Positions 10,734-24,479 are shown, counted from the first letter of the stretch. The stretch is 64,000 nucleotides of DNA from Polycyclovorans sp002706265 (GCA_963973915.1 CAXBBM010000014.1:1-64000); one strand, 5' to 3'. Program-made: numbers and translations. The notes: a model not told the origin generated them from the sequence alone.

Positions 10734-11097
10734 GCCGCTGCGCGTCGCCCTCAGAGTGCAACAGCAGGCCGCTGAGCTGGGATTCGACTGGCCCGATGTA
10801 GCCGCCGTGTGGGGCAAGCTCGACGAGGAGTGGCGCGAGCTTGCCGAGGCCCGTCACCAGAGCCCGCAGCGCTGCGCCGAAGAATGGGGCGACGTGCTGT
10901 TCACGGTGGTCAACCTGGCGCGGCATCTGGGGGTCGAGCCGGTGTCGGCCCTGCAGGCGGCCAACACGCGCTTTGCGGTGCGCTTCGCCGCCGTCGAGGC
11001 CGCCGCCAGCACCTTTCCGCCCGTGGGCGATCCCGGCCGGCTGGCGGCCATGGAGGCCTGCTGGCAGCAGGCCAAGCGTGACCTGAAGGCGGGCTGA
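10723..11097 (+). CDS. MazG-like nucleotide pyrophosphohydrolase (C-terminal domain only)
   Basis: At 124 residues this corresponds to the C-terminal half of the roughly 260-residue MazG of E. coli. It contains KLDEEWRELAEAR and EEWGDVLFTVVNLARHLGVEP, that is, the E-E-x-x-E plus E-x-x-D Mg site, followed by ALQAANTRFAVRFAAVE. MazG converts NTPs to NMP and pyrophosphate. Full MazG has two such domains, and only the active C-terminal one is here. It is translationally coupled to the NUDIX gene; both are house-cleaning hydrolases. Confidence 0.85.
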   Translation: MDDEPLRVALRVQQQAAELGFDWPDVAAVWGKLDEEWRELAEARHQSPQRCAEEWGDVLFTVVNLARHLGVEPVSALQAANTRFAVRFAAVEAAASTFPPVGDPGRLAAMEACWQQAKRDLKAG

Positions 11098-11178
11098 GAG
11101 GCCGTGCGGACCTGTTTTTGTCGCGTGCTAGAGTCCCGAAAAGAACAACCGTAACGCGTCGCGTGCCTGAGGAGAGAG

Positions 11179-12120
11179 ATGCGCATTGGACTGGTGGTGG
11201 ACTCTGCCTGCGATTTGCCGCAGTCGTTCATTGAGCAACACGGCATCGTGATTCTGCCGATCACCCTGCACTTGGGTGACCGCGACGAGATCGACACCCG
11301 CGACCCCGAGAAGACCCGGCGCTTCTACGAGGGCAAGTGGGATCGCCGCAGCGATGCAGGCAGCTCGGCGTTTGCAACCGATCAGATCAAGCAGCTGTTT
11401 CTCGAAAAGCTGGTGATCGACTTTGACTTCGTGTTTTGCCTGACCATCGCCTCGAGTCGCAGCCCGATGTTCGACAACGCCGTGAAGGCGTCCTTCGCGA
11501 TTCTCAACGACTACAAGCCCTTTCGGGCCAAGGCCGGCGTCAACGGGCCGTTCGCGCTGCGGGTGATCGATTGCCAGAACCTGTTCGCCGCACAGGGACT
11601 GATGGCCGTGGAGGCCGTTCGCATGATCGAGCAGGGCGAAAACCCCATCCGTATTCGCGAGCGGCTCGAAGCACTGACCCAGAACATCCACGGCTACATG
11701 CTCCCGCAGGATCTGTACTACCTGCGTGCCCGGGCAAAGAAAAAGGGTGACCGCAGCGTCGGCTGGATGGGCGCCATGCTGGGCACCGCCCTCGACATCA
11801 AGCCGCTGATCCGCGGCTATCGCAACGAAACCGGTCCGGTTGCCAAGCTGCGGCATTTTCATCGCGGCGCCGAGCGGCTGTTCGACTACGTGACGACGCG
11901 CATTGCGCATGGCCTGCTCGCGCCGACCCTGGTGATCAGCTACGGTGGCCAGCTCGATGAAATGCGAAGCCTGCCAGGCTACGAGCGCATGGTGGCCATT
12001 TGCAAACAGCACGGCATCGAGCGCGTCGAGAGCATGCTGTCGATGACCGGCGGCATCAACGTCGGCCCCGGCGCACTGACTCTGGCGTTTGCCGACGAGG
12101 CGCACGACTTGCCCTTCTAG
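11179..12120 (+). CDS. DegV family protein
   Basis: The 313-residue protein begins MRIGLVVDSACDLPQSFI, the DegV fatty-acid-binding fold opening, and continues with LTIASSRSPMFDNA and a C-terminal ISYGGQLDEMRSLPGYE. Many DegV proteins bind fatty acids and serve fatty-acid kinases; the group with an extended middle section, as here, has no settled function. The start has a good ribosome-binding site (GAGGAGAGAG). It sits immediately upstream of dapB. Confidence 0.88.
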   Translation: MRIGLVVDSACDLPQSFIEQHGIVILPITLHLGDRDEIDTRDPEKTRRFYEGKWDRRSDAGSSAFATDQIKQLFLEKLVIDFDFVFCLTIASSRSPMFDNAVKASFAILNDYKPFRAKAGVNGPFALRVIDCQNLFAAQGLMAVEAVRMIEQGENPIRIRERLEALTQNIHGYMLPQDLYYLRARAKKKGDRSVGWMGAMLGTALDIKPLIRGYRNETGPVAKLRHFHRGAERLFDYVTTRIAHGLLAPTLVISYGGQLDEMRSLPGYERMVAICKQHGIERVESMLSMTGGINVGPGALTLAFADEAHDLPF

Positions 12121-12202
12121 CCGGTTCGCGCCCTTCGGAAGCATCGCGCGCGCCGGCGCATCTGCGGCATCATGCGCGGCCCCTCATTCGTTCCGGATTT
12201 TC

Positions 12203-13012
12203 ATGAGCACGCATCCTCGTCCCCGCATTGGCATTCTCGGCGCTGGCGGGCGCATGGGCCGGACCCTGATCGAAGCCGTCTGGGCGGCCGGTGACGGTCT
12301 GCAACTGGCCGCCGCGGTTGAATCGCCGCAACACCCCGAACTGGGCCGTGACGTGGCGGACTGGTTCGCCAGCCCGCCTTCGGGCGTGGTGCTGGCCGCG
12401 GACTGGTCAGCCGATGCCGTCGATGTGTTGATCGATTTCACCCGCCCTGAAGCCACGCTGGCAAGCCTCAGGCAGGCCTGCCAAAGCGGAACGGCAATGG
12501 TGATAGGCACCACGGGATTCGATGCCGAAGGCCGTCGGGCGCTGGATGCGGCGACCGCGCGGATTGCCCTGTGCGAGTCGGGTAATTTCAGCCTGGGCAT
12601 TCACCTGTTGCAGCGCCTGGTGCGTGAGGCGGCGGCCACCTTGGGGGGCGATTTCGACATCGAGATCGTCGAGGCCCATCACCGGCACAAGGTGGATGCG
12701 CCCAGCGGCACCGCCCTGATGCTGGGCCGTGCGGCCGCCTCGGGCGCCGGGGTCGATCTGGAAGCCCGCGCGGTCTATGCCCGGCAAGGCCACACCGGCG
12801 CCCGTGCGCGCGGCAGCCTGGGGTTTTCCACCGTGCGCGGCGGTGACGTGGTGGGCGACCATGCCGTGATGTTCCTGGGTGACGGCGAGCGTCTTGAACT
12901 CACCCACAAGGCGTCCAGCCGGATGAATTTTGCCCGCGGCGCGGTGCGAGCCGCGCAGGCGCTGGCCGGCAAGCCCGCTGGTCGTTATGGGCTCGACGAC
13001 GTGTTCCGGTAG
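12203..13012 (+). CDS. dapB: 4-hydroxy-tetrahydrodipicolinate reductase
   Basis: DapB reduces 4-hydroxy-tetrahydrodipicolinate in lysine and diaminopimelate synthesis. The 269-residue chain shows the NAD(P)H loop GILGAGGRMGRTL, the GTTGF motif and the catalytic block EIVEAHHRHKVDAPSGTAL. The upstream frame is open, but the ATG used gives the standard N-terminus. It lies directly upstream of carAB, as in many gammaproteobacteria, with a palindromic hairpin in between. Confidence 0.97.
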   Translation: MSTHPRPRIGILGAGGRMGRTLIEAVWAAGDGLQLAAAVESPQHPELGRDVADWFASPPSGVVLAADWSADAVDVLIDFTRPEATLASLRQACQSGTAMVIGTTGFDAEGRRALDAATARIALCESGNFSLGIHLLQRLVREAAATLGGDFDIEIVEAHHRHKVDAPSGTALMLGRAAASGAGVDLEARAVYARQGHTGARARGSLGFSTVRGGDVVGDHAVMFLGDGERLELTHKASSRMNFARGAVRAAQALAGKPAGRYGLDDVFR

Positions 13013-13090
13013 CCATTGATCTGGGGTTTTGCCCGCAACTTTGATGGACGCTGGACCGGCAAAACCGTATCATTCCGTCTTAATCCTTGA

Positions 13091-13114
13091 ACGGGGGCGA
13101 TCGCCCCCGTTTTC
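13091..13114 (+). terminator. Perfect 20-bp palindrome followed by TTTT (terminator or carAB attenuator)
   Basis: ACGGGGGCGATCGCCCCCGT reads identically on both strands and is followed by TTTT. It lies 79 bp after dapB and 60 bp before carA. As an intrinsic terminator it has a strong stem but a short T-run. If carA is transcribed from further upstream, it would sit in the carA leader and could act as an attenuator. Confidence 0.65.
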
Positions 13115-13173
13115 GTGTGACAAGCCCGCCGAGTGCGGGTCGTACGGATTAATACATTCAGCAAAGCGCGCCG

Positions 13174-14316
13174 ATGACTGCATTGACCCCGGCTGTACTC
13201 GCCCTCGCTGATGGCTCCGTTTTTCAAGGTGTTTCGATCGGCGTGACGGGTCAGACCGTCGGCGAAGTCGTGTTCAACACCGCGATGACGGGCTATCAAG
13301 AGGTTCTCACCGACCCCTCCTACCGGCAACAGATTGTCACCTTGACCTATCCCCACATCGGCAACGTGGGGGTCAATCCTGAAGATGCCGAATCAGGCGC
13401 CGTGCACATCGCCGGGCTGGTGATTCGCGAGGTGCCGCGCCCGGCCAGCAATTTTCGGTCGCGGCAGCATTTTCGCGACTATCTGATCGCCAACAAAACC
13501 GTTGCCATCGCGGAAGTGGACACCCGCGCGCTGACCCGCCAGCTGCGCGACACCGGCGCCCAGAACGGCGCGATTCTGGCGGGCGATGACGCCACCGCGG
13601 AAAAGGCCATTGCCCTGGCGCGTGGCTTTGCCGGCCTCAAGGGCGCCGATCTTGCCCAGGTGGTCAGCTGCACCGAAGCCTATGAATGGACCACCGGCAG
13701 TTGGCAGTTGGCGACCAATGCCGAAACCACCCTGGGCGAGGCGCGATGTCATGTCGTGGTGATCGACTTCGGCGTCAAGCGCAACATGCTGCGCATGCTG
13801 GTCGACCGCGGGTGCACGCTGACGGTCGTGCCCGCCAAGACCCCGATCGACGCCATTCTGTCGCTCAAGCCCGACGGCGTGCTGCTCTCCAACGGCCCCG
13901 GTGATCCCGAGCCCTGCACCTACGCGATCGCCACCGCGCGTGAACTGATCGCGCGCAAGCTGCCGACCTTCGGCATCTGCCTTGGGCACCAGATTCTCGG
14001 TCTTGCTGCAGGCGCGACGACCGTGAAGATGAAGTTTGGCCACCACGGCGCCAACCATCCCGTGCAGGACCTGGCCAGCGGCAAAGTGATGATCACCAGC
14101 CAGAATCACGGCTTCGCGGTGGACGATGCGACCCTGCCTGCCAACGTGCGTGTCACCCATCGTTCGCTGTTTGACGGCACCCTGCAGGGCATTGCCCTGA
14201 CAGACGCGCCGGCCTTCAGCTTCCAGGGCCACCCCGAGGCCAGCCCCGGACCGCACGACGTCGCCCCGCTGTTCGACCGCTTCATTGACCTGATGAGCCG
14301 CCCGGTAGCCCCTTGA
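13174..14316 (+). CDS. carA: Carbamoyl-phosphate synthase small subunit (glutaminase)
   Basis: CarA hydrolyses glutamine and passes ammonia to CarB for carbamoyl phosphate, used in pyrimidine and arginine synthesis. The 380-residue chain has the N-terminal CPSase_sm domain (FNTAMTGYQEVLTDPSY) and a class I GATase with LSNGPGDPEPC, the nucleophile Cys269 in FGICLGHQ, and FQGHPEASPGPHD holding the His-Glu pair. carB follows after 6 bp. Confidence 0.98.
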   Translation: MTALTPAVLALADGSVFQGVSIGVTGQTVGEVVFNTAMTGYQEVLTDPSYRQQIVTLTYPHIGNVGVNPEDAESGAVHIAGLVIREVPRPASNFRSRQHFRDYLIANKTVAIAEVDTRALTRQLRDTGAQNGAILAGDDATAEKAIALARGFAGLKGADLAQVVSCTEAYEWTTGSWQLATNAETTLGEARCHVVVIDFGVKRNMLRMLVDRGCTLTVVPAKTPIDAILSLKPDGVLLSNGPGDPEPCTYAIATARELIARKLPTFGICLGHQILGLAAGATTVKMKFGHHGANHPVQDLASGKVMITSQNHGFAVDDATLPANVRVTHRSLFDGTLQGIALTDAPAFSFQGHPEASPGPHDVAPLFDRFIDLMSRPVAP

Positions 14317-14322
14317 GCCCCC

Positions 14323-17547
<3,225 letters not shown>

Positions 17548-17588
17548 AACTTGCCGCCTTCGGGCGGCGTGGTAAGATTTTTGACCAT

Positions 17589-17616
17589 CGACGGCCCCAG
17601 CGGCCGTCGTTTTTTT
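17589..17616 (+). terminator. Intrinsic terminator downstream of carB
   Basis: CGACGGCC and GGCCGTCG form an 8-bp stem around a CCAGC loop, followed directly by seven T. It lies about 40 bp after carB and 77 bp before greA. It therefore ends the carAB transcript, or truncates a greA leader if greA transcription starts upstream of it. Confidence 0.85.
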
Positions 17617-17692
17617 GAGTAATCGTTTTTCGCGCAGGATGAACAACCGGGTGCAACAACCGGTGCCCGCGCGACGAGGCGATGGAGATCCC

Positions 17693-18169
17693 ATGAACAA
17701 GAACCCGATGACGGTCAGCGGCGCCGAGAAGCTGCGTGAAGAACTGCGCTACCGCAAAAGCGAGCTGCGCCCGCAGATCATTGCAGCGGTCGAAGAGGCC
17801 CGTGCCCACGGAGACCTGAAAGAAAACGCCGAGTATCACGCGGCGCGTGAGCAGCACGGCTTCAATGAAGGTCGCATCACCGAAGTTGAGGCCAAGCTCA
17901 GCAGCGCCCAGGTTATCGATGTGACCCAGATCAACGCCCACGGCAAGGTGGTGTTTGGCACCACGGTGGACCTGGCCGACGCCGACACCGGCGAGGAGCT
18001 GCGCTACCAGATCGTCGGTGAGGATGAGGCCGACATCAAGGCCGGCATGATCTCGGTGAATTCCCCCATCGCGCGGGCGCTGATCGGCAAGGCCGAGGGC
18101 GACGTCGTCGACGTGAAGGTGCCCAGCGGCATACGGCAGCTCGAAATCGTTGCGCTGCACTACGTCTAA
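17693..18169 (+). CDS. greA: Transcription elongation factor GreA
   Basis: GreA enters the RNA polymerase secondary channel and stimulates cleavage of backtracked transcripts. The chosen ATG (with GGAG 7 nt upstream) gives 158 residues, the exact E. coli length. The coiled-coil N-domain carries the tip acidic motif GDLKENAEYHAAREQ and the C-terminal domain has the FKBP-like ISVNSPIARALIGKAEGD. Confidence 0.97.
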   Translation: MNKNPMTVSGAEKLREELRYRKSELRPQIIAAVEEARAHGDLKENAEYHAAREQHGFNEGRITEVEAKLSSAQVIDVTQINAHGKVVFGTTVDLADADTGEELRYQIVGEDEADIKAGMISVNSPIARALIGKAEGDVVDVKVPSGIRQLEIVALHYV

Positions 18170-18208
18170 GCGAAGGCTGGAGCGGCGCATGCTCCCGGGC
18201 GTGCAACG

Positions 18209-18838
18209 GTGAGCCGTAAGCGCAGCGCCAGCTCGGCCCGCTGGCTGGCCGAGCACCAGAACGACCCTTATGTGGTCGAGGCGCGCAAACGGGGCTACCG
18301 CTCACGCGCCATCTTCAAGCTGGAAGAGATTCAGCAGCGCGACCGCATTCTGCGGCAGGGCATGGTCGTGGTGGATCTGGGGGCCGCACCGGGCAGTTGG
18401 TCACAGTACGCGCGCCCGCTGCTGGGGCCGTCAGGCCACCTGTTCGCGCTTGACATTCTGGAGATGGATGGACTGCCCGATGTCGATTTCATCTGCGGCG
18501 ATTTTCGCGAACAGGCCGTGCTTGACGCCTTGCAGGCCAAGGTCGGTGCGCGGGCGGTCGATGTCGTGTTGTCCGACATCGCGCCGAACCTTTCGGGAAT
18601 TGGCACCGTCGATCAGACCGCCAGTATCTATCTCTGCGAACTGGCCTTAATGTTTGCGCTTGAAAATCTCAAACCCGGGGGCACATTCTTGGTGAAGGTT
18701 TTCCAAGGCGAAGGGTTCGAGGGTTACTTGAAGCAGGTGCGTGAAGGGTTCTCGCAAGTGACCATTCGCAAGCCAAAATCGAGCCGGCCCCGCTCCAAAG
18801 AAGTCTATCTGTTGGCGCGGTCGCGCCGTCCGGTGTAG
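18209..18838 (+). CDS. rlmE: 23S rRNA (uridine(2552)-2'-O)-methyltransferase
   Basis: RlmE (RrmJ/FtsJ) methylates U2552 in the A-loop of 23S rRNA. The 209-residue chain starts at GTG and has the SAM motif VVDLGAAPGSWSQYA, the K-D-K-E residues (Lys in YRSRAIFKLEEI, Asp in LSDIAPNLSGI, Lys in GGTFLVKVFQGEG, Glu near SKEVYLLAR). Its location just before ftsH is the conserved ftsJ-ftsH arrangement. Confidence 0.96.
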   Translation: MSRKRSASSARWLAEHQNDPYVVEARKRGYRSRAIFKLEEIQQRDRILRQGMVVVDLGAAPGSWSQYARPLLGPSGHLFALDILEMDGLPDVDFICGDFREQAVLDALQAKVGARAVDVVLSDIAPNLSGIGTVDQTASIYLCELALMFALENLKPGGTFLVKVFQGEGFEGYLKQVREGFSQVTIRKPKSSRPRSKEVYLLARSRRPV

Positions 18839-18877
18839 GTTGCAGTTTCGAAGTGCCCCAATTTCAGGTATCCGGCA

Positions 18878-20815
<1,938 letters not shown>

Positions 20816-20838
20816 TCAGGGGGCTGCAGGCTGTCCCC

Positions 20839-20864
20839 AAAGAGCCGCGTCATGCGGCTCTTTT
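20839..20864 (+). terminator. Intrinsic terminator-like hairpin between ftsH and folP
   Basis: AAAGAGCCGC and GCGGCTCTTT form a perfect 10-bp stem with a GTCAT loop, followed by only one further T beyond the stem. The A-rich 5' arm makes it bidirectional. It lies 23 bp after ftsH and ends 16 bp before the folP start, leaving very little room for a separate folP promoter. Confidence 0.7.
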
Positions 20865-20879
20865 CATGTATCAGGCTCC

Positions 20880-21719
20880 GTGACGCGTTTCCTGCAACTC
20901 AAGACCCGTCGGCTGGAATTGGGCACGCCCAAGGTGATGGGCATTGTCAACGTCACCCCCGACTCGTTCTCCGACGGCGGTCGTCATCTGGGCGTCGATG
21001 CCGCGATTGCGCACGCGCGACGCCTGGTGAACGACGGAGCCGCAATTCTGGATGTCGGCGGTGAGTCCACGCGGCCGGGTGCGCTGCACGTCAGTGAGCA
21101 GACCGAGCTCGATCGGGTGATGCCGGTCATCGAGGCCCTGGTGGCACGATTCGATGTGCCGGTCTCGGTCGACACCAGCACCCCGGCCCTGATGCGCGCC
21201 GCCGGGGCGGCCGGCGCCGAAATAATCAACGATGTGCGTGCCCTGCAGCGGCCCGGTGCGGTCGCGGCGGCCGTTGAGACCGGCCTGGCGGTCTGCTTGA
21301 TGCACATGCAGGGTGATCCGGCGACCATGCAGGCGGCCCCGGCCTATGCGCGCCCGGTTCTGGACGAGGTGCTCGACTTTTTCAGGCAGCGACTGCAGGC
21401 CGCGCGTGATGCGGGGATCCCCGCCGAGCGCATTGCCCTCGACCCTGGCATCGGCTTCGGCAAGACCCTCGGGCACAACCTGGCCGTGCTGGCGGCCACC
21501 GCAGAACTTGTGGCCCTGGGATATCCGCTGCTGGTGGGGGTTTCGCGCAAATCGATGTTCGGCCAGTTGCTGGGGCTGCCCGTGGAGGCCCGCGATCCCG
21601 CCAGCGCGGTGACGGCGGCGCTGCTGGTGGCGCAGGGGGCCAGCATCATTCGCAGCCATGAAGTTGCGCACACCGTGCAGGCGCTGGACATCGCCACCGC
21701 ACTGCGCGACGCGCGATAA
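20880..21719 (+). CDS. folP: Dihydropteroate synthase
   Basis: FolP joins p-aminobenzoate to the pterin pyrophosphate in folate synthesis and is the sulfonamide target. The 279-residue chain has the two PS00792/793-like motifs, VMGIVNVTPDSFSDGG and ILDVGGESTRPGA, plus DPGIGFGKT and LVGVSRKSM. The GTG start is inferred from the family N-terminus and has no clear Shine-Dalgarno sequence. It starts just after a strong hairpin, so it may depend on read-through from ftsH. Confidence 0.95.
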   Translation: MTRFLQLKTRRLELGTPKVMGIVNVTPDSFSDGGRHLGVDAAIAHARRLVNDGAAILDVGGESTRPGALHVSEQTELDRVMPVIEALVARFDVPVSVDTSTPALMRAAGAAGAEIINDVRALQRPGAVAAAVETGLAVCLMHMQGDPATMQAAPAYARPVLDEVLDFFRQRLQAARDAGIPAERIALDPGIGFGKTLGHNLAVLAATAELVALGYPLLVGVSRKSMFGQLLGLPVEARDPASAVTAALLVAQGASIIRSHEVAHTVQALDIATALRDAR

Positions 21720-21750
21720 TCCGGACTGATCTATGTCAGTGGGGCAGGGG

Positions 21751-23103
21751 ATGGCGCGACGTTACTTTGGAACCGATGGCATCCGCGGGCGGGTAGGGGT
21801 CACGCCGATGACGGCCGAGTTCGCCGTCAAGCTCGGCTGGGCCGCCGGGCGGGTGCTGGGCGGGGCCGATGGCGCGCGCGTGGTGATCGGCAAGGACACC
21901 CGGCGGTCGGGCTACCTGCTGGAGTCGGCGCTCGAGGCCGGGCTTTCCAGTGCCGGCGTCGAAGTGCTGCTGTTGGGACCAATCCCGACACCGGCGGTGG
22001 CCTATCTCACCCGCGCGCTGCGGGCGGATGCCGGCATCGTCATTTCCGCGTCGCACAATCCGCATTACGACAACGGCGTGAAGTTTTTCGGCCCGCAGGG
22101 CGGCAAGCTCAGTGACGCCATCGAGGCGGACATTGAAGCGCTCATGGCACAGCCCATGGAAACCGTGGCGCCAGAAACCATCGGTCTTGCCCGCCGCATC
22201 GATGACGCGCAGGGCCGGTACATCGAATACTGCAAGGCCAGCTTTGGCGACGGTCGTCTGGACGGACTGCGCATCGTGCTGGATTGCGCGAACGGCGCGG
22301 CCTACCGCACCGCGCCGGCCACCTTTGACGAGTTGGGCGCCGAGGTGGTTGAGGTCATCGGGGGCGAGCCCAACGGCTTCAATATCAACCTTGACTGCGG
22401 CAGCACCCACCTGGAGGCCCTGCAGGCGGCGGTGCGCCGGCATGGCGCAGATCTGGGGATCGCGCTCGACGGTGATGCCGATCGCTGTCTGCTCGTGGAT
22501 GCCGATGGCGAGGTGGTCGATGGCGACCAGATTCTCTACGTGCTGGCCATCGACCGTCACCAGCGCAAGCTGCTCAGCGGGCCCGTGGTCGGCACGCTGA
22601 TGAGCAATCTCGGTCTTGAGCAGGCCTTGCGCGCGCGGGGCATCGATTTCGAGCGGGCCGCCGTGGGCGATCGCTATGTCATGGAGCGGCTGAACGCCAG
22701 CGCCGGGTCGCTGGGCGGTGAGACCTCGGGTCATACCCTGTGCCTCGACAAATCCTCGACCGGCGATGGCTGTGTGACCGCTTTGCAGGTGCTCTCGATC
22801 ATGATGGGGGCCGGGTGTACACTCCGCGCGCTCGTCAGAGACATGCAGAAGTGCCCACAAGTGCTGATCAATGTCAGGGTGACCGCAGCGGCCAGACCCC
22901 TGCTTGAGGCGCCGGCCGTCAAGGCTGCGGAAGCGGCCGCCGTCACCGCCCTGGCCGGTCGAGGGCGTGTGCTGCTCCGGGCCTCGGGGACCGAGCCGCT
23001 GATTCGGGTGATGGTCGAGGCGGTGGATGCCGCTGCCGCCCAGCAACATGCACAAACCTTAGCCGATGCCGTGCGTGACGCGGCAGCATCGGCGCACGCG
23101 TAA
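21751..23103 (+). CDS. glmM: Phosphoglucosamine mutase
   Basis: GlmM converts glucosamine 6-phosphate to glucosamine 1-phosphate for UDP-GlcNAc, peptidoglycan and LPS. The 450-residue chain starts ARRYFGTDGIRGRVG and has the phosphoserine loop SASHNPHYDNG (Ser101), the metal loop LDGDADRCL and the C-terminal RASGTEPLIRVMVEA. An in-frame ATG 18 bp upstream is possible. Like pgm in this window it belongs to the phosphohexomutase superfamily, but its motifs are those of GlmM. Confidence 0.97.
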   Translation: MARRYFGTDGIRGRVGVTPMTAEFAVKLGWAAGRVLGGADGARVVIGKDTRRSGYLLESALEAGLSSAGVEVLLLGPIPTPAVAYLTRALRADAGIVISASHNPHYDNGVKFFGPQGGKLSDAIEADIEALMAQPMETVAPETIGLARRIDDAQGRYIEYCKASFGDGRLDGLRIVLDCANGAAYRTAPATFDELGAEVVEVIGGEPNGFNINLDCGSTHLEALQAAVRRHGADLGIALDGDADRCLLVDADGEVVDGDQILYVLAIDRHQRKLLSGPVVGTLMSNLGLEQALRARGIDFERAAVGDRYVMERLNASAGSLGGETSGHTLCLDKSSTGDGCVTALQVLSIMMGAGCTLRALVRDMQKCPQVLINVRVTAAARPLLEAPAVKAAEAAAVTALAGRGRVLLRASGTEPLIRVMVEAVDAAAAQQHAQTLADAVRDAAASAHA

Positions 23104-23118
23104 ACGAGGAGGGAGAAT

Positions 23119-23892
23119 ATGAAACGCAGCCTCACGGTGATGGGAAACTGGAAGATGAACGGCACGCGGGGTGACAACGAGTCGCTGCTGCGTGAACTGG
23201 TGTTCGAGGTCAAGAAATTTCCGTCGGTCGAAGTGGCGGTGTTTCCGCCCGCCGTTTTCATCGACGCGGTGGCGCAGCAGTTGGTGGGCAGTCCGATTCG
23301 GGTTGGCGCGCAGGATGTGTGTGAGCAACTCAAACCCGGCGCGTTCACGGGCGAGATTCTGGGCGCCATGCTCAAGGAACTGGGTTGTCGCTATGCCCTG
23401 GTGGGGCACTCGGAGCGCCGCCATGTGTATGGCGAAACCGACGAGCGGGTGGCGGCCAAGTTTGCCGCGGCCCAACACAGCGGCCTGACCCCGGTGCTCT
23501 GTGTGGGCGAGCAGCTCGAAGATCGTGAAGGCGGGCAAACCGAAGCCGTGCTGGATCGTCAGCTGTTGGCCGTCATCGACCAGGCGGGCATCGCCAGTCT
23601 GCGCGGCGCGCTGATCGCCTATGAGCCGGTCTGGGCCATTGGCACCGGCAAGACGGCCAGCCCCCAACAGGCGCAGGCGGCGCATGCGCACATTCGTGGG
23701 CTGATCGCCGCGCGGGATGCTAAAATCGCCGGCTCCATCGCCATCCTGTACGGCGGCAGTGTCAAGGCGGACAACGCAGCCGAGCTGTTTGCCCAGCCCG
23801 ATGTCGATGGTGGCCTGATTGGCGGCGCATCGCTCAAGGCTTCCGAATTTCTTGCGATCTGCGGCGCTGCGCAGGCGCTTCACGACGAGTAG
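23119..23892 (+). CDS. tpiA: Triosephosphate isomerase
   Basis: TpiA interconverts dihydroxyacetone phosphate and glyceraldehyde 3-phosphate. The 257-residue TIM barrel shows GNWKMNGT, the catalytic histidine region VGHSERR, the catalytic glutamate in AYEPVWAIGTGKTA (the flexible lid follows it), and the phosphate-binding YGGSVKADN. A strong ribosome-binding site (GAGGAGGGAG) precedes the ATG. The glmM-tpiA-secG order is conserved. Confidence 0.98.
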   Translation: MKRSLTVMGNWKMNGTRGDNESLLRELVFEVKKFPSVEVAVFPPAVFIDAVAQQLVGSPIRVGAQDVCEQLKPGAFTGEILGAMLKELGCRYALVGHSERRHVYGETDERVAAKFAAAQHSGLTPVLCVGEQLEDREGGQTEAVLDRQLLAVIDQAGIASLRGALIAYEPVWAIGTGKTASPQQAQAAHAHIRGLIAARDAKIAGSIAILYGGSVKADNAAELFAQPDVDGGLIGGASLKASEFLAICGAAQALHDE

Positions 23893-23897
23893 AGTTT

Positions 23898-24230
23898 ATG
23901 TACACCGCATTGGTCATTGTCCAGGTTCTTATCGCGATCGGGCTGGTTACGCTGATTCTTCTGCAGCACGGCAAGGGAGCCGATGCCGGCGCCGCCTTTG
24001 GTGCCGGGGCCTCCGGCACGGTGTTTGGCGCGCGGGGCGCGTCCAATTTCCTGTCGCGTGCCACGGCGTGGCTGGCCACCGGTTTTTTTGTGATCAGCCT
24101 GGCGCTGGCCTACGTCGTGCAGACAGCGGCACCCGGCGGCAGTTCGATCGTTGACAAGATGGGTGCCGCCCCGGAAGCGGCCACCCCGGCGGCGCCCGAA
24201 GCCCCCGCCCAGCCGGTGATCCCCGAATAA
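23898..24230 (+). CDS. secG: Preprotein translocase subunit SecG
   Basis: This 110-residue protein has two membrane helices (about residues 2-22 and 52-74) separated by the SecG loop LQHGKGADAGAAFGAGASGTVFGARG. SecG assists SecYE during protein export. The C-terminal tail is Pro/Ala-rich, as in many gammaproteobacterial SecG proteins. It starts 5 bp after tpiA and is followed by tRNA-Leu. Confidence 0.95.
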   Translation: MYTALVIVQVLIAIGLVTLILLQHGKGADAGAAFGAGASGTVFGARGASNFLSRATAWLATGFFVISLALAYVVQTAAPGGSSIVDKMGAAPEAATPAAPEAPAQPVIPE

Positions 24231-24262
24231 GGCAACGGCAGTACAAAAGTCGGCAGATGCGC

Positions 24263-24291
24263 TTGGAGTCGGGCGCATTCTTCTCTATAAT
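24263..24291 (+). promoter_or_regulatory. Sigma-70 promoter of tRNA-Leu
   Basis: TTGGAG (24263-24268) and a perfect TATAAT (24286-24291) are separated by exactly 17 bp, with transcription expected to start about 10 bp before the tRNA 5' end. The spacing and match make this one of the clearest promoters in the window. Confidence 0.8.
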
Positions 24292-24307
24292 CCGCCACCC
24301 GATCAGG

Positions 24308-24392
24308 ACCCATGTGGTGGAATTGGTAGACACGCTACCTTGAGGTGGTAGTGGCGAGAGCCTTGGGAGTTCGAGTCTCCCCGTGGGTACCA
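24308..24392 (+). tRNA. tRNA-Leu (anticodon GAG)
   Basis: This is an 85-nt class II tRNA with encoded CCA. The anticodon stem is CTACC/GGTAG with loop TTGAGGT, giving GAG (Leu). The long variable arm follows (TGGCGAGAGCCTT), and the acceptor stem pairs ACCCATG with CGTGGGT (one G-T pair). Its position after secG is the usual one for gammaproteobacteria. Confidence 0.97.
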
Positions 24393-24426
24393 AGGTCGGG
24401 TATTGCAGTGATTTCGACAAAATTCA

Positions 24427-24459
24427 GGGCTGTGCCGATGATCGGCTCAGCCCTTTTTT
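24427..24459 (+). terminator. Intrinsic terminator of tRNA-Leu
   Basis: GGGCTG-T-GCCGA, loop TGA, TCGGC-T-CAGCCC form an 11-bp stem interrupted by one T-T mismatch, followed by six T. It lies 34 bp after the tRNA 3' end. Confidence 0.9.
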
Positions 24460-24479
24460 GTGGGCGCAAGCCCGAGGTA

